From the NCBI RefSeq assembly GCF_963422355.1, contig NC_085097.1, forward strand, positions 3,633,039-3,697,038: DNA of 64,000 nucleotides, read 5' to 3'. A program made the translations under genes and the position numbers. Every line of letters starts with the position of its first letter. Position 1 is the first letter of the stretch. The notes beneath the pieces are model-generated. The model was given only the letters and a program-made list of their open reading frames with translations, did not search any database and was not told the origin of the DNA. The DNA comes from Corticium candelabrum (Eukaryota > Porifera > Homoscleromorpha > Homosclerophorida > Plakinidae). Below, piece by piece: positions 20,618 through 30,685 of the stretch.

Positions 20618-22426
20618 TCAAGATTGTGACATAGTTGTCATTGGAACAACAGAACTGTTTCGATAGTATACAGCACAAGCGAGCAATGACTGGCATACAG
20701 ATTGTACTTCTGCTGCTTTTAACTGTTTGCAAAATAACAATGTCTTTTTACCTCCATCACACTCTGTAACGATCAACTTACTAGAACGTAGTGGAAACAG
20801 ATTACAATAAATAAAAAGTTGAGAACTGTGCAGTAGGATAAGTTGAAAGCAAACAGAAACAGATGATGCATTGAACCTTCTAATTAAATAACTGCAAAGT
20901 ACCAAACATTTACTGATCCATACTGTGAGTATACCGTGTCAACAAGTGTAACAGTCACTGCAAAGTAAAAGATCGTAAAGATGAAGTAGCTGCCAAATAC
21001 GATGAGCTCTTCCGTCCTTTTTCTTCCAATCCAAGCACACTGTGTAAAATGAATACCAGGGCTGGCGCAGCTGCTTAGTCGTAGTACTAGTGTATGTTGA
21101 ATACATAGTGTCCCACCACAACGTAGTCATTGGCATTTTCTTTTACTGGTATCCCAATTAGGATTTCTTTTTCAGAACGAGGAATACTTCAGTAGAGTCC
21201 ACTGTAGAAGAGTCCACAAGGATACAAGCCCAGGAGTAAACTGCCTCCATGACTTCCTTAAGACTTGTACTTCCCTGTATAAACATCCCTGCTATAGACA
21301 TGACAAAGCATCTATAAATGTACACACATGTATATGCATTAGACTTGCATGTAAATACCTTTTTTTGCAGCAAACAATGCCACCGCCTTTCCTAGGGCTC
21401 ATTGCTATACTCAAGCCTTCCACAGCATATACGCTCTGCATGTCTGAAATACAGGTAAACACAAGCCACTGATAATTTTATACATACAATTAGATACATG
21501 AAGCAAAAGCAGCACATACTGTCTCTCCACTCTGATATTTTATTGCCAAGCTCTTTCTTTCCCAGGTATGTAGTCCAGCATATGCTAATTGCATTAACCC
21601 ACTTTGACTTCCACTGTGTTACAACATCTCAAAACTTAGTTTGTCCACCCATCAAACTGTCAAGGTCATGTCGTACCTGCATGAGACAAATGGCAAGGTA
21701 AATTAGCTAATACATTGCCAATAAGAAAGGCTGATCAAAACAGCAACAGTGCTGTCTTATTACACAGTTAAATTAATTCTTTTCTTGGTACTACAATATA
21801 CTGTATGCAAATGTACTGTGCCACTGAGATACACCAATGAACAGTGACAATTCTTACATATTCAGGCTTCTTCAACAGTTGATATTTTTCAAATATTTGA
21901 CAAATCGTAGGATTTCATCCATTGTGAATGACCTTCGTTGTACATGAGTCAATTAGAACAGTTTTTCTAGAACTTCATGTCTTTGAGTGGTCTAGCCTCA
22001 CATATGAGTAAGTCAGAAGTTATCACAAACTTGAATCATAAGATTACCTTCTCCATCTCCTATTGCAAAGCTATAAAATTCTGCTTGTGCAAAAGGATCC
22101 TGCAATGGTTGAAGAACAGATGGCATCAGATGTTCTGTTCCACTTCTTCAAGTAAGATGTTTAGTTCTTTTGGCTGAGAAGAAAACTGTAAGCCACTCTT
22201 TTTGCAATTGATATTTCAGATGCGGGTTGTGATTGCTTGAGACCAAGATCCCTAGACAGCAAATAACAATAAATGCATAACTGGCACAAGATATTGCTAA
22301 TAGCAACTTTACATAAACAGATCCATTGTCATCTCTAGGGAATGGATGCTGATTGATCAAATTTCTTGAAATTTTGTCACATTCCTCCTTAGTCGGTTGA
22401 GGTGTCATGCTTGAGACTACTGCCAC
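20618..22426 (-). other. Unresolved minus-strand exon-like blocks (possible decayed gene)
   Basis: Several short stretches look like exons: about 22410-22310 (MTPQPTKEECDKISRNLIN..., start-like), 22099-22048 (DPFAQAEFYSFAIGDGE, between CAG and GTAATC), about 21680-21510 (RHDLDSLMGGQTKF, stop, then WKSKWVNAISICW), 21443-21359 (MQSVYAVEGLSIAMSPRKGG), about 21290-21160 (SLKEVMEAVYSWACILVDSS) and 20905-20618 (SSKLIVTECDGGKKTLLFC). Phases do not join cleanly, and at least one in-frame stop and one apparent frameshift (near 21178) occur. I do not recognise the family; it may be a pseudogene. Confidence 0.3.
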
Positions 22427-24470
22427 ACTTTAAACGGTTTCACAAGTAGCATGGTCAAGGATTTGTTTGGTTAGTCGGGCCATAACAAATGGCGAAAAGT
22501 ATAGTATCACATATTCTGGTGACTCTGCATACGTTGAAGACCTGCAAGACTAAACAAACAATTAGTTAGTCAGTGCAAAAAGGACAGTTTCAATTGTTCA
22601 CTTGGTTTCAGATGAAATTAGCCTGAGCAAACAGACAAACATGCAAAGATCTATATTACTCTATGCAGTTGGACCTGTTCACTATAATCTGTCATTAAAC
22701 ATGGTATCAATAAAAGGGTACAACCTCCTTCAAGATGATCAATACAATTAACTCACAAATCTGCTAATTAGCACTAATCCAGATGTACTAGTTACTAGCT
22801 ATCTTAATTATTAGACAAAAGCATAGTCTAGACAGAACAACTAGCGTTTGACTACACAGGTAGTTTAGAGATTAAAATCTGTAGCTCTACAAAAACAGTT
22901 TCAATCAGCCGTAGTTGACTGTGAACGTAAGTAAGCACAATGCCCAGTGAAGGTAAGACCATTTACCTGAAAGCTGTACAACCCTAGGAGTGTGTTCATA
23001 GCTGTGACCGAGATTATACTATGTTCTGTCTATGTCGGCCATCACCTTTCTCACAGCTCGGCTACAGCAAAATAAAGAGACAAACAGGCTATTCAGTGGC
23101 AGAAACATCCAAAGCAAAGCTTTCAACACACATGACTAACGTACGTCTCAATTTGTCTTGTAGAAACGCGATGAAAACGACCGACCGAGACATGATCCCG
23201 GATGTCAGAGTATTTGTCTCTCAGATTTCACGTGCTGCTGTAGCAACAGTACGATGGGCACTAACATCACTCCATAGGTATTTTAGCCAGCGGTGATGAC
23301 TCTAACATTAGCCAAAAAGAACGTCTCATATCAATGTCTGAAGGGAGAAAATCACTCGAGATCAGGTGACCGAGACTAGGTCCCCTTGAGTCATCCGTCT
23401 TCGTTGTCTGCGAGAGTAGACGACGGACGTTGACAAGACAAAACCAACAATTTGGTGAAAGAAAGCCATATAATGACACTATCGATAGAGATGACTTGCG
23501 TCTCAAACGAAGTTGTAGAAACGAGATGGCCGAGATATGATAATCTGTGACCGAGAATGGGTGCGATCAGTTTGCAAGTTCTACAGCAGCAACGACGGAT
23601 GCTGATGTGATCCGTTCTATCTAGTTGCTATCCAGTAGGGCTAAGACTCTAGCGCAGCTAGTAGGCAGAGAACGAGATTAGGATGACTGAGATAAGATCC
23701 GGGACTCTATAGATAGATAGATATCTCAGCAAAAACATGTTGCCTCCCGGATGTACACTCTTGATGGAATGGCTGATAAAGACGGGAACGAGGACTGGAC
23801 CGAGAGTATCTTCGTGACGTTGTGAAGATGCTACGGCAAATAAGTCGAAAAGGTCTAAGCGAAGCAGTTCAACAGCAATTTCTTGGACTGTCTGCCAGAG
23901 GCGAACAAAAACCTAGAAAATAACTGAATGACAATCTGAGGTCGATCGTCAGTAGTCGTGACTGCATGTCGTACGCAGGTGCGTGTCGAGAGACGTTCTT
24001 GAATGTCTCTACTACAACAGTAGTTGATATTAAATATATCCATAATTTTAATTAATTATTAAAAGTACGTAAAATGCGTGTTTACAGAAATGGGCACAGC
24101 TACCTATTAATACTGTGTGCTCTTTTTCTCAGTTTAACAAGAAAAAATACGGTACACGTACATCTTATAAATAATTGCGTAAACGAGTATATATGATTTG
24201 CATAATTTCATTATCATCTTGCAGTTTCCTTGCTTGCAGGAAACTCTGACATTGGCTCTATTTGTTTTGGATTGATTCTAGTGGCTGTTTTTCAGTCACT
24301 TAATTGCTGGAGGTCATGCATGTCTAAATGGTCGTTATGCTGATACAGATTCGTGCATTTGCAAGATCATGAGTGAATTAATTACTGTTCATGCTAATTT
24401 TTATACGCATGCGCAATGTATAGATGCGATAATCTGCCCCCAGCTTGTGTTTGTTCTACAGGCTACTGAG
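22427..24470. other. Intergenic, no gene seen
   Basis: No supported gene. Around 23170-23700 there are degenerate repeats of a phrase like ACCGAGACATGATCCCGG, probably an old low-copy repeat. Confidence 0.45.
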
Positions 24471-24989
24471 GTTTGAACCAATGCAGCTATTATTGCGCAC
24501 CAAGGCATCCGGCGCGGCAAGTACTCACGTACCATACTACGTGCTTGCGAATGGATATTTTGCAATTATGACTGTCATGATGAGTTCACGTGCATCCGAG
24601 GCGTAGGAATAGCATCAAAGTCGGGGGCAATGCAATCTGGCTGCCATTATTGGAGATCTTCTCTTGATCTACTCTGGGCCTGTTTTCACGATGGCCTCTA
24701 GTTTAGGCTGCTGATTGGTGGACGTGGTCCTCGTTGTTCCTACGCTAAAGATGTGTGCATGATTTCTAGGGCTGTTTTACACCGCACGTGATCGTGATCA
24801 CGCGAGATCAAAATTTGAGTAGCGGCAAGTGGATTTGCTAGCTGTCAGTGTTCGTAACTGTGATGTAGGCTAGAAGTGCGAGAGATCGAGTTGGTTGCTG
24901 TAGCTAAGCTAATCAAGGTATATTGCACCTCCGTTTGAACTCTACGTCTCACTTAAAAACCTTTTCCATTTTGTGTGTGATCAGACAAG
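24471..24989 (+). promoter_or_regulatory. Shared upstream segment of CARD locus 2
   Basis: Homologous to 10430-10888 and, over its whole length, to 30170-30685, beginning at AACCAATGCAGCTATTATTGCG. It retains TGATCACGCGAGATCAAA and TTGTGTGTGATCAGACAA before the ATG. It is likely a promoter copy stranded in front of a dead gene. Confidence 0.5.
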
Positions 24990-25233
24990 ATGTCGTCCGA
25001 GCCAAAAACGATTGGGAACGCTATGTTACTCCCAAGTTACCAGAACTTGTGAAAAAGTTAAACCCGTCGTCGTTGTTGGAGGAGTTACTTGCTTGTGGTC
25101 TTCTAACTTCAGAAGATTGCAGTACTCTGCGACATGGCTGTTTGACGGAGGAGGATCGATCTCGTAAACTGCTTTATGACCTACTCCCACGAAGGGGAAA
25201 CGATGCGTTCGACCGTTTCTGCCAAGTCATAGG
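24990..25233 (+). pseudogene. CARD pseudogene, frameshifted and split by a hAT element
   Basis: The coding copy begins with the same ATGTCGTCCGAGCCAAAAA as the other CARD loci but has lost one A in the run after GAGCC. The frame opened by the ATG ends quickly, while the CARD reads in another frame (DWERYVTPKLPELVKKLNP...LLPRRGNDAFDRFCQVIG). At 25233 a hAT transposon interrupts the exon. About 26 bp of CARD sequence (ATAGGCAAAGTCGATGGACA) resume at 28353, then homology ends. Confidence 0.85.
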
Positions 25234-28200
25234 CAGGGGCGTAGCTCAAGGGTTTCCAGAGGGGTTTCCAAATCTTACGAGCTTGATATCTGTAGTGAAT
25301 ATGATAATAGCATAAACGTTTCACACAACTTCAAAATTGTAAACTAAGTCATTTAGCTGTCTAGCTCAGTGTCCCACGTGTCTTCTGGTGAATCAGTATC
25401 CAGTACAAAAGTGTTAGCTAGTTCACTGTCTGAGTATGGCTCTCCAAAGTTTGGGAGAATAATCTTTCTCGGGTTCCTGGCAGAAAATAAGCGGATCACG
25501 TCCAAGTGTGACAACTTCCTGTTGTAATGGACATGCAGCATGACAAGTCCGTTGAATCGGATCTGCGACATGGATGCCCGGAGAGATGTCTTGACGCGAT
25601 TGAGAGCACTTATAGACCGCTCGCACTCACAGGACGTCACAGGCCAGGTGCAGACAAGGCGCAATAGCCTCGACACAGTTGGAATTAGTGGATTACCCAT
25701 TGCCAAACGCAACGCTTCTGCTACAGTAGCGGGGTGCTCTGAAATGGGCAGTGATTTCAGTATGGCAATCCACAAGTCAATTTCTGCAGACAGCGCATCC
25801 AAGTTCGGACTCGCAGTAGGAAAATCACTTTGATATGCCTTTCCAAATTCAAGAATATCTGCTTTGGCTGAAGCATCACGTAGCAAAATCGTCGGCATAA
25901 ATGACATTCCTTTCATAGCTAGTTGTTGAAGGTTTCCAAACCGGATATTCATTTGCGAAATAATGTCATCTAGTAGCGGTATACTCACGTTCAGGCGATA
26001 GTAGTCAACTGGCGTTTGCGCTGGAATGTTCCCACGGTACGTCTGCCTACTGCAATATCTTGGGAGACTCTCTTGCACTCCAGTCTTCAGACACAAAGCC
26101 TGAACGTCTGTCCACCATTCACCATGCCTGTCGTTGATGTTGTCCCGCATATCTTGAAGAACGGAGATGACTCTAGCGACGTGTTTGTAAGCCTTTGCAA
26201 CATCTGTGGCTTTCTCTTGGAGACTTGATGTTAGGCTTTGAATTGCAGCCATCAATTTTGATGTTATCACAAATGTTGCAAGAAATCGGAACTGGGTTAG
26301 GTTATTGTGGAGAGATGTAGCAGAGGAGGAGCTAGTAGCGTTCCATGTAACTGTTCCACCCCTGTTTCTGCTGATTGTCTCCAACGTCGTTAAAACAGCT
26401 GGATAAAGCTCAGCAAACACGACAAGGGCTTCATGTCGCGCTACCCACCTTGTTTTGCACAAATCAACCAACTTTTTCTTTGAGTCGCCACCCTCTCCTT
26501 GACGCCATTCATGAACTATCTCAGCCATAGCATGAGCACGCTTTGGTGAATATTTGAAAAAGATGTTGACGTCTAACAATGATGACCACATAGACTGGAT
26601 GAAAGGCAGTTTGCTTAGCCTTATTATACACAGGTTGAGACAATGTGCACTGCAATGGAGGTACAGCGCTTTTGGGCATTCTGCAGTTACTCTGCTTGCA
26701 CAACCCTGCAAAGGTCCAGCCATATTCCCTGCACCGTCGTAGCCTTGTCCACGAAGCTTCTCTTTTGGCTGCAAGCCCATTTCCGTCATTGTGGTCAGTA
26801 GCAGATTAGCTAAAGCTAGCCCGGTGGTGCCATCAGAGCAACAGAGAAATTCAGCCAACTCTTCACGAATGAGTCCAGACTCATCGACGAAACGAAGAAC
26901 CAGGGGCAACTGTTCTTGGTTGCTGGCATCAGCAGATTCGTCTGCACACACTGAGAAAAATGGTGCTTTTCTGACATCTCTCAATATGTCTTCTTGTATA
27001 ACCTTCCCACAGCACTCAATCAACTCGTTCTGTATTGTTGGGCTCAGGTAAGACGCACGTAGTCCTCGAGCAGACTGAGACATATGGAAGTCCCTCAACA
27101 AGTGTTCATCACCTGCGTCCACACGAAAACGCAATAGAGCTAGAAAGTTTCCAGGATTACATGCTAACTGTTCGTTGGGGTCCCAAGTAAATCCTTTCTC
27201 TCTGTGGCCACGCAAAGAAATGTTCTGGCGTCCACAAAACTCTACAGTCTTGATCAAGGCACAAAGCTTGGCTATATTTTCCTGTTTTTGCTTACTCCCT
27301 TGGTCTACGACAAGCTGAAGAATATTTGCCTGACCATGTCTCCTGGTTGCAATGAAATGGCTGGCCCTGGTACAGCAGACCTTATGACATTCCTGTTGGT
27401 CATGCTTTCTAAGGGTCTCAGACGCTTTGGTGAACTTTACCATTGCTTGTTTGCAGAGCTGGCCTGTTGATTGATCAGTGCTGAAAAGTGCACAAGGTAG
27501 ACAATATCCACCATTTTGGCTTGGAGAATAAACTAGCCAGTTATACTTTTCAAGCCATTGTAATTGAAAATAGCGCTTGGTATCTCGCCCACTCTTCTTC
27601 TCTTGCCGAGGAGGAAACGGAAAGTGGCTGTCTGGAACAAAATGACCCAACAGCAAGGAGAGCTTTGTATCATCCTGCAGTTTGTTTGGATCTACCAGTT
27701 CTCCAACATCGTTTCCTACGACATCATACGATACACTATTTATTACTGTACAGCCGCCGACTGCAGTACACTCACTAATCGCTCTGCAGGCTTCAGCAGG
27801 ATCACGTTCATCCCCATTGACAAATGCAAGCACTTCAACACGATCGCTTACATGATCCCCGCTGCCACCAGATCCAGTGACTTCTATACTGAGGTCTGCA
27901 GTTTCATATGCTTCACTTGTCATTGGGTTCAGTTCCAAATTGATGGAATGCGACGATGCCCGCTCAGAATCTACACTCTCTTGAGTGGGGTCCCCGCCTC
28001 GAGATCTCTTTCTAGCAGCTTCAAAGAGAGCACTGATGGTCAGTTGGTCTTTAGAACGCCTCTTCATTGTCCACAGTCACTTTCGGAAATTCCCTCTCTT
28101 CACGTGTCAGGAGACTAGGAAAGGTGCCCGCCACGTGCAAAGTTGGAACACTAGCGCGCGTTAGGCGTGCCTTGACGTCCCTGCCGGTCACGGAGCGTAT

Positions 28201-28352
28201 GTAGGGTGTACAGTACACCACAGGAATCACTGCCGAATCTATATCAAAAACTGTACGGGAGAAGGTGTGACGTAAGACAATGAGTTGATATTAGACGGCT
28301 GTTGCTTGGGGGGTTTCCAGACCCCCTGGAAACCTCTTGAGCTACGCTACTG
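25234..28352 (-). mobile_element. Complete hAT-superfamily DNA transposon
   Basis: The element is 3119 bp. Its ends are inverted repeats: CAGGGGCGTAGCTCAAG at the left, and the complement of CAGTAGCGTAGCTCAAG at the right. ATAGG is repeated directly at both junctions (25229-25233 and 28353-28357). Removing the element and one ATAGG restores the CARD sequence GTCATAGGCAAAGTCGATGG, which matches the other loci, so the boundaries are secure. A 5-bp duplication is shorter than the classic 8 bp of hAT elements. It carries one intact transposase gene. Confidence 0.95.
25353..28067 (-). CDS. hAT transposase (DUF4371/ZMYM-like), intact
   Basis: A 904-residue uninterrupted frame fills most of the element. 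The N-terminus is basic (MKRRSKDQLTISALFEAARK). A TTF/zinc-finger-like region follows (WLEKYNWLVYS, GGYCLPCALF, LRKHDQQECHK), then the RNase-H-fold core with SVCADESADASNQEQ (first Asp), GQGYDGAGNMAGPLQG (second Asp) and LYLHCSAHCLNLC, the KTRWVARHEAL motif, and the C-terminal hAT dimerisation segment TSCECERSISALNRVKT, which carries the expected Glu. Such enzymes cut and paste their own DNA by hairpin-forming chemistry. Full length, all expected motifs and recognisable ends suggest the element was recently, or may still be, active. Confidence 0.92.
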   Translation of the reverse strand: MKRRSKDQLTISALFEAARKRSRGGDPTQESVDSERASSHSINLELNPMTSEAYETADLSIEVTGSGGSGDHVSDRVEVLAFVNGDERDPAEACRAISECTAVGGCTVINSVSYDVVGNDVGELVDPNKLQDDTKLSLLLGHFVPDSHFPFPPRQEKKSGRDTKRYFQLQWLEKYNWLVYSPSQNGGYCLPCALFSTDQSTGQLCKQAMVKFTKASETLRKHDQQECHKVCCTRASHFIATRRHGQANILQLVVDQGSKQKQENIAKLCALIKTVEFCGRQNISLRGHREKGFTWDPNEQLACNPGNFLALLRFRVDAGDEHLLRDFHMSQSARGLRASYLSPTIQNELIECCGKVIQEDILRDVRKAPFFSVCADESADASNQEQLPLVLRFVDESGLIREELAEFLCCSDGTTGLALANLLLTTMTEMGLQPKEKLRGQGYDGAGNMAGPLQGCASRVTAECPKALYLHCSAHCLNLCIIRLSKLPFIQSMWSSLLDVNIFFKYSPKRAHAMAEIVHEWRQGEGGDSKKKLVDLCKTRWVARHEALVVFAELYPAVLTTLETISRNRGGTVTWNATSSSSATSLHNNLTQFRFLATFVITSKLMAAIQSLTSSLQEKATDVAKAYKHVARVISVLQDMRDNINDRHGEWWTDVQALCLKTGVQESLPRYCSRQTYRGNIPAQTPVDYYRLNVSIPLLDDIISQMNIRFGNLQQLAMKGMSFMPTILLRDASAKADILEFGKAYQSDFPTASPNLDALSAEIDLWIAILKSLPISEHPATVAEALRLAMGNPLIPTVSRLLRLVCTWPVTSCECERSISALNRVKTSLRASMSQIRFNGLVMLHVHYNRKLSHLDVIRLFSARNPRKIILPNFGEPYSDSELANTFVLDTDSPEDTWDTELDS

Positions 28353-28378
28353 ATAGGCAAAGTCGATGGACAACGATA

Positions 28379-28910
28379 TGGTTGCTCTGGTACAGCTACG
28401 TCCTTCACGGAAGAAGTGGGACTAGACATTGTTACGCGCATGCGCACAGTAGGAATGGCCTCGATTCCCCAATGTACAATGCTGATTTATTGAAACAATA
28501 CTGTATTGTCAAATTATTGTAACATTGTTGATTACATAGACTAAGGAGCAAACGATCATGTCTACTAACAAAGCAGATAAACCATCTACAAATATATTAC
28601 TTATTTAATCGTCTATACCTAAACCGGAAGTAGTGCCAATCGTCGACTGGTGAAAGTCAATTTTTCAAAATCTGGTCGGACTATGGCCCGACCTGCCCGA
28701 CCCGCTTCTACGCCTATGATATATGTTTGATCTGTGTATTGCTATCTTGGTTGTCAATGTCCAACCGAGTAAGTCAAGGACCTGCTGCAGCCAGAAGAAT
28801 TGAGACAATATTGAGACTGAGAACTCAAGCCAATATTATCAGCGTGCAGTCTCTATAACGTTAATCGATGAGCTATGTGGTCAATTGAACAGGCGATTCT
28901 CATCACACTA
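28379..28910. other. Intergenic, no gene seen
   Basis: Sequence to the right of the hAT insertion. CARD homology has ended and nothing else is recognisable. Confidence 0.45.
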
Positions 28911-28914
28911 GAAA

Positions 28915-29400
28915 TTGGTCGCAAAGGGTCTTTCTCTTGTTCCTTCTGTGATTGTTGCGAATCCAGAACGATGTTTGGCAGAAGCACGCGAGTTTGCCGC
29001 GGAGTATGCAACCGATCTTGCAGATGATGAAGACCTGTCAACTTGGAAAGCAGAGGTGGAACGATAGTTCCACAACGCGACTAAATCAGCCACTGCTAAG
29101 ACCCTACTTGACAACGTCTTTGACGCAGTCAAGCTGGCGCAGCGGTTAATGGCTCCTTGTATTTGTCAATGGTTGTGTTTAGTTGCAACGTTCCCTGTTA
29201 CTACTTGCTCTTTGTGAAAGAAGCATCAGTGCTTTGCGGAGACTAAAAACATATATTAGGTCAACAATGGGGTTAGGAACGACTAAACGGGCTAGCCTTG
29301 CTTCATTCTCATTACACGTTTCAAGTTGACATTGATGATGTCATCAAAAGGTTCTTTATCAAATATCCGCGAGGGGATTGTCTGCCCAGTGACTGTTTGT
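28915..29400 (+). pseudogene. hAT transposase C-terminal relic
   Basis: Read through several frames, the region gives ERCLAEAREFAAEYATDLAD, STWKAEVER, then pieces resembling the dimerisation domain (CNVP or FPVTT, a Ser/Ala-Leu-Arg-Arg-Leu stretch, ERLNGLALLHSHYTFQVDID). The order is that of the hAT/ZMYM C-terminus, including the GLALLH motif. It is from a different, older element than the intact one at 25234-28352. Confidence 0.55.
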
Positions 29401-29839
29401 GATGAGCTCAATGTGTGTGATGAAGACACAGACGACAATGAGAAGTCATCAGACACACTTAGCGATAATAGATGCAGAAGTACGAGATCAAATGTTGAAG
29501 AAGACGTTGTTATGGACAGCATTCAACTAATTAAGTTAATTAAGGATGTTAATGATTTTGACGAATCTGCCAGTTCTTACTCATGATATATGATATCAGA
29601 TTAGAATTTATTACTAAAAGTTAAGAATAGATTTGCTTAAGTTAATTGTTCTGCGCTGCTAGTGTCTTATGATATATAGGTTCCATCTACTGCCGCTACA
29701 GTTGTCAAGGTTTTCTTCTATTCTAATTAGATAATTAATTAATAACTTATTGCAGAATATAGTCAAAATCCTTGATTTGGAGACACTTACGGCATACGTG
29801 TAAAAGTTTTTGAGACATACAACAACAGAAACTTTCAGT

Positions 29840-30165
29840 CTCGGGGAGCACCCCATGTTATAGTAAAAATTATCGGAGAACATGAAGTCTGCTTGGCAGC
29901 AATCTATGCTCCACATCGCACACTAAACGTGAGACATTTTTGACTCATCTGAATCAAGAGCCTAGGCAATACGGCAATCACATTATAAGTAGAGACTTAA
30001 CTGTGTAATAGACCCGAAAAAAGACAAAATTTATTCATCATTTAGTCAACCTCGTACTGCTACTATCAATACCATTCAGAAGTTTATTACCGACTCCAAT
30101 GTTGAAGATGTAGAGATGATCTTCAGATCCGCAAGAACAGCATTGACTGCTTTTTTGATTTTGTG
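29840..30165 (+). pseudogene. LINE endonuclease (L1-like) relic
   Basis: The reading VCLAAIYAPHRT, then NHIISRDLTV, then DPKKDKIYSSF, ATINTIQKFITDSNVEDV and SSDPQEQH follows the apurinic-type endonuclease of L1/Tx1-like LINEs (the Tyr-Ala-Pro, Gly-Asp-Phe-Asn-like and Asp-Pro-x-x-x-Lys motifs), with frameshifts and stops. No reverse transcriptase follows; the fragment runs straight into the duplicated CARD upstream segment. Confidence 0.45.
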
Positions 30166-30169
30166 TTGT

Positions 30170-30685
30170 TTTAAACCAATGCAGCTATTATTGCGTACCA
30201 AGGCATCGTGCGCGGCAAGTACCCTTGTTCCATGCATGCATACTACGTGCTTGCGATTGGATATTTGTCAATTATGGCCGTCATGATGAGGCTCACGTGC
30301 ATCCGAGGCGTAGGAATGACATCAAGGTTGGGGCCATGCAATCTGTTTTCTTGATCTACTATGAGCTCGTTTTTCCACGATGACTTATATTTTAGGCTGC
30401 TGATTCGTTGCCGTGGTCCTCGTTGTTCTTACACTATAGATGTGTGCAAGGTTTTTAGAGCTGGTTTACACCGCACGTGGTCGTAATAGACGTAAGCCGA
30501 TCACGCGAGATCAAATTTGAGTAGCAGCAAGTGGATTTGCTAGCTGACGGTGTTCGTTACTGTGGCTTAGGCTATAAGTGCGAGAGATCGAGTTGGTTGC
30601 TGTATCTTAGATCAAGGTACCGTACCTCCGTTTGAACTCTCCGTCTCACTTAGAAACATTTTCATTTTGTGTGTGATCAGACAAC
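30170..30685 (+). promoter_or_regulatory. Shared upstream segment of CARD locus 3
   Basis: Homologous to 24471-24989 and 10430-10888, starting at AACCAATGCAGCTATTATTGCG and ending at TTTGTGTGTGATCAGACAAC before the ATG. It contains GTTTACACCGCACGTGGTCGT and TCACGCGAGATCAAAT. It probably holds the promoter and 5'UTR of the intact CARD-CARD gene. Confidence 0.5.

Noticed and set aside
27564..28118. 184-codon plus-strand frame
   Set aside because: Antisense to the intact hAT transposase.
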